Shown piece after piece: positions 8,284 through 16,753 of a stretch of 64,000 nucleotides of DNA. The notes beneath the pieces are model-generated. The model had not been told where the DNA came from, ran no database searches, and worked only from the letters and a program-made list of their open reading frames with translations. Source of the stretch: an uncultured bacterium. GTDB taxonomy: Bacteria > Bacillota > Clostridia > Peptostreptococcales > Anaerovoracaceae. Position 1 is the first letter of the stretch. Each line of letters starts with the position of its first letter. Both the position numbers and the translations under genes were made by a program. Where the stretch lies: positions 25,320 to 89,319 of the forward strand of contig CAJMLH010000002.1 of assembly GCA_905214195.1 (NCBI GenBank). The letters run 5' to 3'.

Positions 8284-9687
8284 TTACATTGTTATAAATA
8301 TGAACTTCAAACAGAAGAGCAGTCCTATAACTGCAACCATAATGTCTTTTTTCTCAAATTTACCTGTGAAAACAGTTATCAGTGTATATGCGATTGAACC
8401 GATTCCTATACCATTGGCTATGGAATAAGTCAGCGGCATCATTATAAGTGTAAGAAATGCAGGAGCTGCCGATCTCATATCTGACATGTCTACATTCTTA
8501 AAGTTACCTAACATCAATACACCTACATATATCAGTGCCGGAGCTGTTGCACAGCTTGGGACTATGCTTGCAAGAGGTGTAAGGAACAGGCATACGAAGA
8601 AGCACGCAGATACAACCAAACTGGTTAATCCTGTTCTTCCACCGGCTGCAACTCCTGAAGCTGATTCAACAAAAGTTGTACATGTAGAAGTTCCCAAAAC
8701 TGCACCTGTAACGGTAGCTATGGAGTCACATGCCATACATTTATCCAAGTCTTCAGGGTCACCTTTTTCATCAAGCATTCCTGCCTGAGAAGCTGTGCCG
8801 TAAAGAGTTCCTATTGTGTCAAACATATCTACCAAACAGAATGTAATTATATACATTATAGCGCTGAATACACCGCCTACAAATGCAGGGCTAAATGCAT
8901 GCTCCCATGAAGCTCCACGGAATACTCCTGTAACACCTATAGAAGCGAAATCTTTAAATGACTCTCCTATCTGTGCCATATCAAATGAAGGAACCGTTCT
9001 TGTAACCAGATAATACAATACTGTAGTCGTAAGGATTCCTACTATTACATTACCTTTAACATTGAGTTTCTGTAAAACAACGATAACTATGAATCCAACC
9101 AATGCTAAAAGTGCAGGCATTATAGTCATTATTCCGTCACCGTTTATTGCGCCGTGGATATCGACAAACTGAGTAAGTGTATACTGGTTCGTCTGAATGA
9201 TTCCAACATTCTGGAATCCTATATATGTAATGAACAAGCCGATACCTGCGGGGATTGCTTTTTTTAGACAATCCGGCATTGCCTTGGCAATATACACTCT
9301 TGCACCTGTCAGTGAAAGCGCTGTAAATATTATACCTGAGATAAGAATGATTACCAGACCTGCCTGATAACCCTGAACTGCATCTCCACCTGAGATTACC
9401 TGCGGCAGTACAAAACTTACAAAGAAGAATGAGTTGAGTCCCATTCCGCAAGCTTGCGCAAAAGGCTTTTTCGCATAAAGCGCCATCAGCAGCGTGCCTA
9501 TTGTAGCTACAAGAATTGAAGCAACATATACAGCATTCCATATGTTGTCAAGACCCTCGGTAAATCCGGTAACTTGATTAGGGTTTACGAATATTATGTA
9601 AGCCATTGCGAAGAATGTTGTAAAACCGGCCATTATTTCGGTTTTTACAGTTGAGCCGTGCTCAGAAATCTTAAAAAACTTGTCCAT
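8284..9687 (-). CDS. NCS2 purine permease (PbuG/AzgA type)
   Basis: This 467-residue membrane protein belongs to the AzgA-like branch of the nucleobase:cation symporters, which import guanine, hypoxanthine or adenine. Visible motifs are TEIMAGFTTFFAMAYIIFVN at the N-terminus, ACGMGLNSFF, VDMFDTIGTLYG, and TCTTFVESASGVAAGGRTGL. The frame opens at 9729, but the ATG at 9687 has AAAGGAAAGGAAT before it and gives the normal family N-terminus MDKFFKI. The partner phosphoribosyltransferase lies downstream. A sigma-70-type promoter is seen 60 bases upstream. No purine riboswitch aptamer is visible in the leader. Confidence 0.93.
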   Translation of the reverse strand: MDKFFKISEHGSTVKTEIMAGFTTFFAMAYIIFVNPNQVTGFTEGLDNIWNAVYVASILVATIGTLLMALYAKKPFAQACGMGLNSFFFVSFVLPQVISGGDAVQGYQAGLVIILISGIIFTALSLTGARVYIAKAMPDCLKKAIPAGIGLFITYIGFQNVGIIQTNQYTLTQFVDIHGAINGDGIMTIMPALLALVGFIVIVVLQKLNVKGNVIVGILTTTVLYYLVTRTVPSFDMAQIGESFKDFASIGVTGVFRGASWEHAFSPAFVGGVFSAIMYIITFCLVDMFDTIGTLYGTASQAGMLDEKGDPEDLDKCMACDSIATVTGAVLGTSTCTTFVESASGVAAGGRTGLTSLVVSACFFVCLFLTPLASIVPSCATAPALIYVGVLMLGNFKNVDMSDMRSAAPAFLTLIMMPLTYSIANGIGIGSIAYTLITVFTGKFEKKDIMVAVIGLLFCLKFIFITM

Positions 9688-9746
9688 TATTCCTTTCCTT
9701 TCCAACTTAAAGCTACTACTTGTCAACAAAAAATAAAGACAATAAT

Positions 9747-9775
9747 TTTATAACATTTTGCTGAGGATTTTTCAA
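9747..9775 (-). promoter_or_regulatory. Sigma-70-type promoter of the NCS2 permease
   Basis: On the minus strand TTGAAA (9770-9775) and TATAAA (9747-9752) are separated by 17 bases. CGAA-containing palindromes lie just upstream (near 9805-9820 and 9852-9886). Confidence 0.65.
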
Positions 9776-9851
9776 TCGTTTGTATGTTTTTTTTACGAAT
9801 ATTCGTCTTATTTTAAAACACTTAAACACTTTCTCCGTATTTTTACGAACA

Positions 9852-9886
9852 AAAAAACGAACTATCGTTGTGAAAGTTCGTTTTTT
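9852..9886. terminator. Bidirectional terminator with CGAAC core
   Basis: A 12-bp perfect inverted repeat (AAAAAACGAACT and AGTTCGTTTTTT, 11-base loop) ends in a T run on both strands. It follows the HD-protein stop codon. The CGAAC core also resembles one half of a Bacillus-type PurBox. Confidence 0.65.
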
Positions 9887-9930
9887 GCGAATTCTGTTTG
9901 TCGCTTATCTGCTTCAAATTTATAAACCAT

Positions 9931-10482
9931 TTATGCATCTTCACATGTCTTCATAGCCTCAAGAGTTTCATTAAGGAGCTCATCCAGTTCCCACCCAAGC
10001 ATCTGGGCACCTTTTATTATCACTTCTCTGTCACACCCTGCTGCAAATCTCTTATCCTTAAATTTTTTCTTCAGAGATTTAAGTTCCATATCCTTACAGC
10101 TTTTTGACGGTCTCATAAGAGCCGCCGCCCCTATAAGCCCTGTAAGTTCATCACATGCGAACAACACTTTTTCCATTTCATGTTCAGGTTCAACATCGGA
10201 ACACAATCCATAACCATGGCAAACCACCGCATGAATCATTCTTTCGTCAATACCTGCTTCTCTCAAAAGCTCCGGAGCTTTTTTACAATGTTCTTCCGGC
10301 CACATTTCAAAGTCTATATCGTGGAGAAGTCCTACCGTTCCCCAGAAATCAACTTCATCACCGTAGCCTAATTTTTCTGCGAAGTAACGCATAGTTCCCT
10401 CAACCATCTTGCCATGGTGAATATGAAAATCTTCTTTGTTGTATTTTTTAAGCAGTTCCAAAGCTTCTTCTCTTGTTATCAT
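9931..10482 (-). CDS. HD-domain phosphohydrolase
   Basis: This 183-residue protein is a small HD-superfamily protein. The metal motif lies in GLLHDIDFE, with HHGKMVEGTMRYFA before it and VCHGYGL after it. Proteins of this size and order are usually annotated as HDIG-domain hydrolases with unknown phosphorylated substrates. It lies six bases behind the EamA exporter gene and likely shares its transcript. A GAGG site lies 11 bases before the ATG. Nothing in the context fixes the substrate. Confidence 0.8.
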   Translation of the reverse strand: MITREEALELLKKYNKEDFHIHHGKMVEGTMRYFAEKLGYGDEVDFWGTVGLLHDIDFEMWPEEHCKKAPELLREAGIDERMIHAVVCHGYGLCSDVEPEHEMEKVLFACDELTGLIGAAALMRPSKSCKDMELKSLKKKFKDKRFAAGCDREVIIKGAQMLGWELDELLNETLEAMKTCEDA

Positions 10483-10488
10483 AGTTAA

Positions 10489-11406
10489 TTACGCCTCTTT
10501 CTTTTTTCTTTCAGGCAGCTGAGAAATTATTACAGCTGCAAATATTATCGCACATCCGGATAATTCTCTTGGTGACATGGTTTCACTTAACAGGATTGCT
10601 CCGCAAATTACCGCAAATACAGACTCTAAACTCATAATAAGTGACGCTACGGTAGGTTCTGCATGCTTTTGTGCAACTACCTGGAAAGTATAACCTATTC
10701 CGCAGGAAAGCACTCCGGCATATAAAATCGGCAGCCAACAATCAAGGATTGCCCCCATATCAGGATTTTCAAAAATTAACATACATACCAGACCTTCAAT
10801 GCCGGCGGTAAGAAACTGTATACACGAAAGTTTAACACCATCAGCTTTTGTTATAAAATAATCTACCGTCATAATATGTATTGCAAAAAATACTGCACAA
10901 AGCAATACAAGTGAATCGCCGAAAGTAAGTCTAAAAGATGCATCGGTCATGCACAACAGATAAAGACCTACAGCGCCCATAACTACGCACAGCCACATTA
11001 TCGGCCTTACCTTTTTTCTCAAAAGTACGCTCAAGATAGGTACGATTACTACATAAAGCGTCGTAATAAAGCCTGCCTTTCCTGCTGTCGTATAACTTAC
11101 TCCAAACTGTTGGAAAGAGCTTGCCACAAACAATGCCGTTCCGCAGCAGATGCCGCCCACGATAAGAGTTTTTTTGTTTTTTGCCTCTTCTTCTGTACTA
11201 ATCTCTGTAGTATTCGCAGATGTTTCTTTTCCTCTGCTCATAAACAAAATTACAGGTATCAGCACCAATCCGCCTATCAAAGTTCTTATACCGTTAAAAG
11301 TGAATGGTTCAATATAATCCATTCCGCTTTTTTGTGCAACGAAAGAAGAACCCCAAATAAAAGCCGTGATTAGAAGCAAGATGTTGCTTTGCATTTTTTT
11401 GCTCAT
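10489..11406 (-). CDS. EamA/DMT-family transporter
   Basis: This 305-residue protein has ten predicted membrane segments and two EamA repeats, with the typical opening LLLITAFIWGSSFVAQKSG and the second-repeat motif TVASLIMSLESVFAVICGA. These drug/metabolite transporters mostly export amino acids or metabolites. A hydrophilic loop rich in Glu and Thr (around residues 60-80) joins the early helices. GAGGGAA precedes the ATG. It heads a two-gene unit with the HD protein. The substrate cannot be read from the sequence. Confidence 0.88.
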   Translation of the reverse strand: MSKKMQSNILLLITAFIWGSSFVAQKSGMDYIEPFTFNGIRTLIGGLVLIPVILFMSRGKETSANTTEISTEEEAKNKKTLIVGGICCGTALFVASSFQQFGVSYTTAGKAGFITTLYVVIVPILSVLLRKKVRPIMWLCVVMGAVGLYLLCMTDASFRLTFGDSLVLLCAVFFAIHIMTVDYFITKADGVKLSCIQFLTAGIEGLVCMLIFENPDMGAILDCWLPILYAGVLSCGIGYTFQVVAQKHAEPTVASLIMSLESVFAVICGAILLSETMSPRELSGCAIIFAAVIISQLPERKKKEA

Positions 11407-11596
11407 AATTATTCCCTCTTCTCAGTTAAATTAAGCCACATAGTAATTTTATCAAAAAATTATCATTCATGCAACATTGGGATTCCACGGCAACTACCTT
11501 TTTTTCACTTAGGTTTTATGGTATAATAATTAACAGTGTTGTCCAATTACGGCAACAAAATAAAAGCATTTATTATACACTACAGGAACCCGATTT

Positions 11597-12373
11597 ATGT
11601 TAAACATCAAAAACCGATTATATATTGCAACTTTTCAAAAAGATGCAATAGAAACAGCTGCCGAATATGGAGTCGGTATTGAATATAACCATACCTGCAT
11701 TTCAGAATCTCTTGACCCATCAAACAGGGAAAACTTGCTGTCTGAGATGCGGCAAGACTTTATAAAATCAGGCAAGCTCCGTGCAGTTCTTCACGGGCCT
11801 TTTACTGAAATCTACCCTACAGGTATCGACCGCCGTGCCCGATTGATGGCAAAATCACGATTAGAAGAAGCCTATGAGGTATGTGCTTCTCTCAACATCA
11901 AAGATATGGTCGTTCACAACGGATGGCTGCCTTTTATATACTTCAAAGAATGGCATTCGGAAAAAGGCGCTGACTTCTGGCAGGATTTCATGGCAGACAA
12001 ACCCACAGACTTTAAAATATATATAGAAAATGTACTGGAAGACGAACCGTATATGTTTAGAGATATGATGAGCAAAATTTCAGATAAACGCATCAAATTA
12101 TGTCTCGATATAGGTCACGCAAACGCAATGACTCAAAAGGACATTGCCGTAGAAAGATGGATTGAACTTCTTGCTCCGTATATCGGTCATTTCCACCTTC
12201 ACAACAACTACGGCGATAAGGATTCTCACAATTCTTTTGAATGTGGCTCAATGAACATGGCTTCAATTTTTGACACCATAGAAAATTATTGCGACAAAAA
12301 TGTTACTTTCACCATAGAAGCATTTGAATGTCTCGAATGTGTAAAATGGCTGTCAAAATATGGTTATATTTAA
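11597..12373 (+). CDS. Sugar phosphate isomerase/epimerase-like TIM barrel protein
   Basis: This 258-residue protein is of the xylose isomerase-like (AP endonuclease 2) TIM-barrel family. Seen motifs are VLHGPFTEIYP, MVVHNGW, IYIENVLED, KLCLDIGHANA and IGHFHLHNNYG, which carry the metal ligands of that fold. The family isomerises sugars or related compounds, and the exact substrate is unknown. It is the first gene of the cobalamin operon and its stop codon lies 17 bases before the cobT start, so it is probably co-transcribed. A role in the lower-ligand or nucleotide-loop pathway is possible but not established. A -10 sequence TATGGTATAAT lies at 11518-11528. Confidence 0.85.
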   Translation: MLNIKNRLYIATFQKDAIETAAEYGVGIEYNHTCISESLDPSNRENLLSEMRQDFIKSGKLRAVLHGPFTEIYPTGIDRRARLMAKSRLEEAYEVCASLNIKDMVVHNGWLPFIYFKEWHSEKGADFWQDFMADKPTDFKIYIENVLEDEPYMFRDMMSKISDKRIKLCLDIGHANAMTQKDIAVERWIELLAPYIGHFHLHNNYGDKDSHNSFECGSMNMASIFDTIENYCDKNVTFTIEAFECLECVKWLSKYGYI

Positions 12374-12389
12374 TTTCAAGGAGGGTATT

Positions 12390-13520
12390 ATGCAGCATCT
12401 AATGGAAGAAGTCTTATCAACTATTGCCAATGAAGGAGCTTTGTACGAAAACGCTCTGTCTGCCGCAAGAGAACGACAAAAAATTCTTGCAAAACCTACC
12501 GGAGCTTTGGGGACTCTGGAGGACATTTCAATTCAAATGGCAGGAATCACCGGCAATGTCAAAAATGAAATCAACAAGAAAGCGATAGTAATAATGTCTG
12601 CCGATAACGGAGTAGTCAGCGAAGGCGTTGCCTCTGCACCGCAATCAGTGACTCTTTCCCAGACCATAAACTTTACCAGAGGACTTACGGGAGTAAGTTC
12701 AATGGCAAAACACTTCGGTATAGATCTTTTAGTAATAGACATGGGGGTTAAGCTGCCTATTCCGCAAACCCTATATACAGATTCTCCAATAGAAAACGGC
12801 AAACTTACCAAAAAAATCTTAAACAGAAGTCTTGGTAAAGGCACAAAAAACCTTGCCGTTGAGCCTGCCATGACAAGAAGTCAAGCTATAAAGGCAATTC
12901 TTGAGGGTGTTTCTTCTGTAAAAGCGATAAAGGACTGTAATTATGACATCTTAGGTGTGGGAGAAATGGGAATAGGAAACACTACCACAAGTTCATGTGT
13001 TCTGTCTGCTCTCACAGGAGCAAAAGCCGCCGAAGTAGTAGGAAGAGGCGGCGGTCTCGGTGATGATGGCCTTGAAAAAAAGATAAAAACAGTCGAAAAA
13101 GCTGCCGCAGGATGCAAAGACTGTGACACCATAGATATCCTCGCAAAGGTTGGCGGTTTTGATATATGCGCAATGACCGGTGCTTTTTTGGGAGCCGCCT
13201 TATACAGACTACCTGTAGTCGTGGATGGCTATATATCAGCAGTTGCCGCCCTAAGTGCAGTTAAACTTGCACCAAATTCCGCAAATTTCATGTTCGGCTC
13301 ACATCTTTCAAAAGAACAAGGTTACATAATAGCCGCAGACGAAATAGGTCTTAAGCCTTATTTTAACCTTGGTATGAGGCTGGGCGAGGGAAGCGGCTGT
13401 CCTATAAGTTTTAACATAATAGAAACTGCCTGTGCGGCAATGAACAAAATGGCCACTTTTGAAGAGGGCGCCATAGATGCAGATTATCTTGCGGAAGCAG
13501 AGAAAGGAAACTTTTTTTAA
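12390..13520 (+). CDS. cobT: Nicotinate-nucleotide--dimethylbenzimidazole phosphoribosyltransferase CobT
   Basis: This 376-residue enzyme transfers ribose phosphate from nicotinate mononucleotide to 5,6-dimethylbenzimidazole (or another base), giving alpha-ribazole phosphate for the lower ligand of cobalamin. Motifs are KPTGALGTLEDISIQMAGI at the N-terminus, VGEMGIGNTTTSS, and the catalytic glutamate region LGMRLGEGSGCP. The frame is open from 12360, but the ATG at 12390 has AAGGAGGG seven bases upstream and gives the usual N-terminus. Its stop overlaps the cobU start codon by one base. It belongs to the operon 11597-15868. No cobalamin riboswitch is visible upstream of the operon. Confidence 0.96.
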   Translation: MQHLMEEVLSTIANEGALYENALSAARERQKILAKPTGALGTLEDISIQMAGITGNVKNEINKKAIVIMSADNGVVSEGVASAPQSVTLSQTINFTRGLTGVSSMAKHFGIDLLVIDMGVKLPIPQTLYTDSPIENGKLTKKILNRSLGKGTKNLAVEPAMTRSQAIKAILEGVSSVKAIKDCNYDILGVGEMGIGNTTTSSCVLSALTGAKAAEVVGRGGGLGDDGLEKKIKTVEKAAAGCKDCDTIDILAKVGGFDICAMTGAFLGAALYRLPVVVDGYISAVAALSAVKLAPNSANFMFGSHLSKEQGYIIAADEIGLKPYFNLGMRLGEGSGCPISFNIIETACAAMNKMATFEEGAIDADYLAEAEKGNFF

Positions 13521-14071
13521 TGAATATTTTCATCAGCGGAGGCTGTAAAAACGGAAAATCATATCATGCTCAAAAGTTGGCCTGCCTAATGGCAAAAGAA
13601 AACAATCTGCCGCTATATTATCTTGCCACAATGATTCCTACCGATGATGAAGACAAAGCAAGAATTGCACGCCACCTCAAAGAGCGTGACGGTTGGGGAT
13701 TTGAAACTATAGAGCAAAGCACCGATATTTGTGCATGTCTTAATGGCCGCACCATATCGGGAAAACTCGTTGACAGCAGCGGAGTATTTCTTTTAGACAG
13801 CGTTACGGCACTTTTATCCAACGAAATGTTTCGTCCCGATGGCACTTTCGCCTTGGACGCACCTCAAAGAGTAGCCGAACAACTGTTAGAATTTGCCCAT
13901 CATACCGGAAATACAATTTTCGTTTCGGACTATATATATTCCGATGCTCTTATTTATGATAAACTTACCGAGAAATACAGACAGGGGCTTGCCTACGCAG
14001 ATCGCTGCCTTGCGGCCGAATGTCATAAAGTTCTTGAAGTTTCATACGGAGTTGTAAATCATTTTAAATAA
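13520..14071 (+). CDS. cobU: Adenosylcobinamide kinase/guanylyltransferase CobU
   Basis: This 183-residue P-loop enzyme phosphorylates adenosylcobinamide and then attaches GMP to it. It has the Walker A ISGGCKNGKSYHAQ, the YLATMIPTDDEDKARIARH segment with the family HKxRR-like region, and the VFLLDSVTALLSNEMF strand. The ATG overlaps the cobT stop, a sign of translational coupling. The length matches the family. A second, shorter CobU-like protein is encoded two genes downstream, so one of the two may have a changed role. The C-terminal part is less typical than in that second protein, which ends like classical CobU. Confidence 0.92.
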   Translation: MNIFISGGCKNGKSYHAQKLACLMAKENNLPLYYLATMIPTDDEDKARIARHLKERDGWGFETIEQSTDICACLNGRTISGKLVDSSGVFLLDSVTALLSNEMFRPDGTFALDAPQRVAEQLLEFAHHTGNTIFVSDYIYSDALIYDKLTEKYRQGLAYADRCLAAECHKVLEVSYGVVNHFK

Positions 14072-14082
14072 AGGGGGATTTA

Positions 14083-14850
14083 ATGAAAATCATTACAGGA
14101 TTATTTATGGCTTGGGGAAACTTTCTGACTATCCCATGTCCTTTAAAAAAATGGGATGGTGATCTCAAAAATTACATGTTGGCGCTTTTGCCAACCGTAG
14201 GAATGATATTGGGAGCAATTTGGGCCGCCTTATGTTTGGGGTTGGTGTGGCTCGGCTTTCCTTATCTGGTTCTGTCATTCCTTGTAACATTTATACCTTT
14301 TGCTCTTTGCGGTTTTATGCATCTTGACGGCTTCATGGATTGCTGTGATGCAATAATGTCAAGAAAGCCTCTTGAGGAAAAGCAGCTAATATTGAAAGAT
14401 TCTCACTGCGGTGCTTTTGCTGTAGTAAGTCTGGTTTTTATGCTTTTGGCTTATTATTCATTTGTATCAACTGCAATAAGCGCAGGCATAGATTTTATTG
14501 ATTTATGTATGATTCCTATCATAAGCAGATCTGTCGCATCGGTTAATGTGCTTCTCAGAAAGCCTATAGGTCACAGTCAATATGCCAAAGGCGCCGGTGC
14601 TGAAGACAGAAAGCAAAAGCGAACAGCAATAATCATAGTTCTGATTCAAGTCATTATATACTGTACTATAGGAGCTTTGATTGCCACTTATCTATGGCCG
14701 TCGGCACTCGTAGTCATAGTCACAGCAATAGCAACTTATCTCTCAACTGTATTTGCTAAACGACAGTTAGGCGGTATGAGCGGAGATATAGCCGGATTTT
14801 CCATAGTGTGGGGAGAACTTTGCGGCATATTTGCAATGTTCATTCTTTAA
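14083..14850 (+). CDS. cobS: Adenosylcobinamide-GDP ribazoletransferase CobS
   Basis: This 255-residue integral membrane protein is the cobalamin synthase that joins adenosylcobinamide-GDP to alpha-ribazole (phosphate). It has the signature MHLDGFMDCCDAIMS and, further on, RKPLEEKQLILKDSHCGAF, with six or seven membrane spans. Its C-terminal QLGGMSGDIAGFS motif is conserved in the family. An AAAGGGGG site precedes the ATG. It is 11 bases behind cobU in the operon. Confidence 0.95.
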   Translation: MKIITGLFMAWGNFLTIPCPLKKWDGDLKNYMLALLPTVGMILGAIWAALCLGLVWLGFPYLVLSFLVTFIPFALCGFMHLDGFMDCCDAIMSRKPLEEKQLILKDSHCGAFAVVSLVFMLLAYYSFVSTAISAGIDFIDLCMIPIISRSVASVNVLLRKPIGHSQYAKGAGAEDRKQKRTAIIIVLIQVIIYCTIGALIATYLWPSALVVIVTAIATYLSTVFAKRQLGGMSGDIAGFSIVWGELCGIFAMFIL

Positions 14851-14860
14851 GGAGGATATT

Positions 14861-15238
14861 ATGATTCTAATTTTTGGCGGAGCTTATCAGGGAAAAACAG
14901 AGTTTGCAAAACAGAATTTCAATATAACAGATGACGATATTCACTTCTGTAGTGAAGATAGGGGTATCCCTCATGATTTAAAGGTTTACTGCAATATCGA
15001 AAATGTCTTTCTGAATCTGGTCAAACAGGATATTGATGTTGTGGAGGCCCTTAAAGCTCATCGTGATGACTTCCAAGATAAAATAATAATAGTAAACGAT
15101 ATTTCTCAGGGAATAGTGCCAATGGACAAAACTCTGCGGGCATGGCGTGAGGCAACCGGGAGAGCCATGGCCTATCTTGCAGGCGAGGCAGAACAAGTAT
15201 ACAGAGTATTTTGCGGCATAGGCCTAAAAATCAAATAA
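14861..15238 (+). CDS. Short CobU-like P-loop protein
   Basis: This 125-residue protein starts at the ATG at 14861, which has AAGGAGG seven bases upstream; a longer frame from 14831 lacks a site. It carries a Walker A-like IFGGAYQGKTEFAK at the N-terminus, and its C-terminus (GIVPMDKTLRAWREATGR, then a YRVFCGIGLKIK tail) matches the end of classical CobU. It is about 50 residues shorter than CobU and lacks the middle ARIARH segment. It may work with the full CobU at 13520 or replace one of its two activities; this is inference. It lies between cobS and cobC. Confidence 0.8.
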   Translation: MILIFGGAYQGKTEFAKQNFNITDDDIHFCSEDRGIPHDLKVYCNIENVFLNLVKQDIDVVEALKAHRDDFQDKIIIVNDISQGIVPMDKTLRAWREATGRAMAYLAGEAEQVYRVFCGIGLKIK

Positions 15239-15247
15239 GGAGCAGCT

Positions 15248-15868
15248 ATGATATCTTGTATTCATTTCATACGACACGGAATAACTCAGGGCATATTAAA
15301 TAAGTGGTACTATGGGTGGGAAGACCTGCCCCTTGTTGAGGAGGGTCTCATTGAAATCGAAAATTTCAAGTCAAAAGGAGTGTATCCCAATTCAGAGGGC
15401 ATGCACTTTTACTCTTCCGGCATGTTAAGAGCCAATCAAACACTTGAATCCATTTACGGTTCTGTTCCATATAAAATTATATCGGATTTGAAAGAGATGA
15501 ATTTCGGAGAGTGGGAATGCAAAACTTTCAACGAGCTAAAAGAACTTCCCGGATTCGACGACTGGATGAATGACAAAACAGGTTCATTTACATTTCCCGG
15601 CGGAGAATCCGCAAACAGCTTTTCTCTGAGAACTGAAAAAGGGTTAAAAGAACTGTTGGTATATCACCGGCTGCTCGAACTTTCAAACCGCCACAGCAAG
15701 AAAGACTGCATTTCGACTGTAGTCTGTCATGGCGGTGTAATTGCCGCATGTATGTGTCATCTTTTAAAGCTTTCGCCCTCAGTCTTTTGGGAATGGATAC
15801 CGGCAGCCGGCAGAGGCTACAGTGTATACTTTGAAAACAGCGAAGTGACAAAATATGAACCTTTATAA
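15248..15868 (+). CDS. cobC: Alpha-ribazole phosphatase-like histidine phosphatase CobC
   Basis: This 206-residue protein is of the histidine phosphatase (phosphoglycerate mutase-like) superfamily. The catalytic motif is FIRHGITQG, followed by EMNFGEWECKTF and the second histidine in VVCHGGVIAA. In the cobalamin pathway CobC removes phosphate from alpha-ribazole phosphate or adenosylcobalamin phosphate. The assignment depends on the operon position after cobS. It is the last gene, ending before a bidirectional terminator. A TAAGGAGC site precedes the ATG. Confidence 0.87.
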   Translation: MISCIHFIRHGITQGILNKWYYGWEDLPLVEEGLIEIENFKSKGVYPNSEGMHFYSSGMLRANQTLESIYGSVPYKIISDLKEMNFGEWECKTFNELKELPGFDDWMNDKTGSFTFPGGESANSFSLRTEKGLKELLVYHRLLELSNRHSKKDCISTVVCHGGVIAACMCHLLKLSPSVFWEWIPAAGRGYSVYFENSEVTKYEPL

Positions 15869-15879
15869 CATAAAAAACA

Positions 15880-15903
15880 GGGAGCCTCTTTCATAAGGCT
15901 CCC
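15880..15903. terminator. Bidirectional terminator
   Basis: The arms GGGAGCCT and AGGCTCCC have an 8-base loop and flanking A and T runs. It lies between the convergent cob operon and metQ. Confidence 0.75.
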
Positions 15904-15913
15904 CTTTGATTTT

Positions 15914-16732
15914 TTAGAACAATGGCACTACTGCTCCGCCATAAGTCTCTTCCATGAATTTTTTAACTTCTTCTGACTGTAAAGCCTTAACCAAAGCTTT
16001 AATTTTATCGCTGTTTTCGTTACCTTTCTGTACTGCAACTACATTGGCATAAGCCTCGGCAGCCTCAGAGTCATCGGCCTCAATTGCTATAGCATCTGCC
16101 AACTTAAGACCTGCGTCTATAGCATAGTTGCCGTTTATAACAGCCATATCAACATCTGTCAGCACTCTCGGAAGCTGAGCTGCTTCCATCTCTACGATTT
16201 CAATATTTTTAGGATTTTCGATGATATCAACCTTTGTTGCAAGGAAACCTGCTTCAGGATTAAGCTTTATCAGCCCTTCTGCTTCAAGAAGCTTCAACGC
16301 TCTTCCCTCGTTTGTACCATCATTTGGAACAGCTATCTTTGCACCCTCTCCAAGAGAATCAATAGAAGAAGTCTTTCCCGGATAGAGCGCAAACGGTTCG
16401 TAGTGAATGTTTCCCGCACTTACAAGCTCAGTTTCGTTTTCTTCATTATAATTGTTAAGGTAACTTATGTGCTGGAAATAGTTGGCATCTATATCTCCTA
16501 CGGAAACTGCCTTGTTAGGCAAAATGTAATCGTTATATTCTACGATTTCCAGAGTATAACCATCCTCTGCAAGTTTCTCTTTGACAACTTCAAGAACTTC
16601 TGCATGAGGAGCCGGTGTTGCCCCTACTTTAATAACTTTTTCATCATCATCCTTGCTTCCGCAGCCTGTGAGGGCAAGCACAGAGCTGAGCGCCAAAATC
16701 AGTATCAATACGCCGGCAATTTTCTTTTTCAT
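15914..16732 (-). CDS. metQ: Methionine-binding lipoprotein MetQ
   Basis: This 272-residue protein is the substrate-binding lipoprotein of a D/L-methionine ABC importer. It has a signal peptide ending in the lipobox LTGC (Cys24), then KVGATPAPHAEVLEVVKEKL, the classic opening of NlpA/MetQ proteins. DANYFQHISYLNNYNEE and IAVPNDGTNEGRAL are also family motifs. It is anchored outside the membrane and hands methionine to MetI. It is the last gene of metN-metI-metQ; AAAGGAGAAAAG precedes the ATG. Confidence 0.96.
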   Translation of the reverse strand: MKKKIAGVLILILALSSVLALTGCGSKDDDEKVIKVGATPAPHAEVLEVVKEKLAEDGYTLEIVEYNDYILPNKAVSVGDIDANYFQHISYLNNYNEENETELVSAGNIHYEPFALYPGKTSSIDSLGEGAKIAVPNDGTNEGRALKLLEAEGLIKLNPEAGFLATKVDIIENPKNIEIVEMEAAQLPRVLTDVDMAVINGNYAIDAGLKLADAIAIEADDSEAAEAYANVVAVQKGNENSDKIKALVKALQSEEVKKFMEETYGGAVVPLF

Positions 16733-16753
16733 CTTCTTTTCTCCTTTTATGTT

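Noticed and set aside
9690..9850. Purine riboswitch before the NCS2 permease
   Set aside because: The short leader after the promoter lacks the paired loops and conserved core of the aptamer.
11407..11596. Cobalamin riboswitch before the cob operon
   Set aside because: Only about 70 bases lie between the -10 sequence and the first start codon, and no B12-box is seen.
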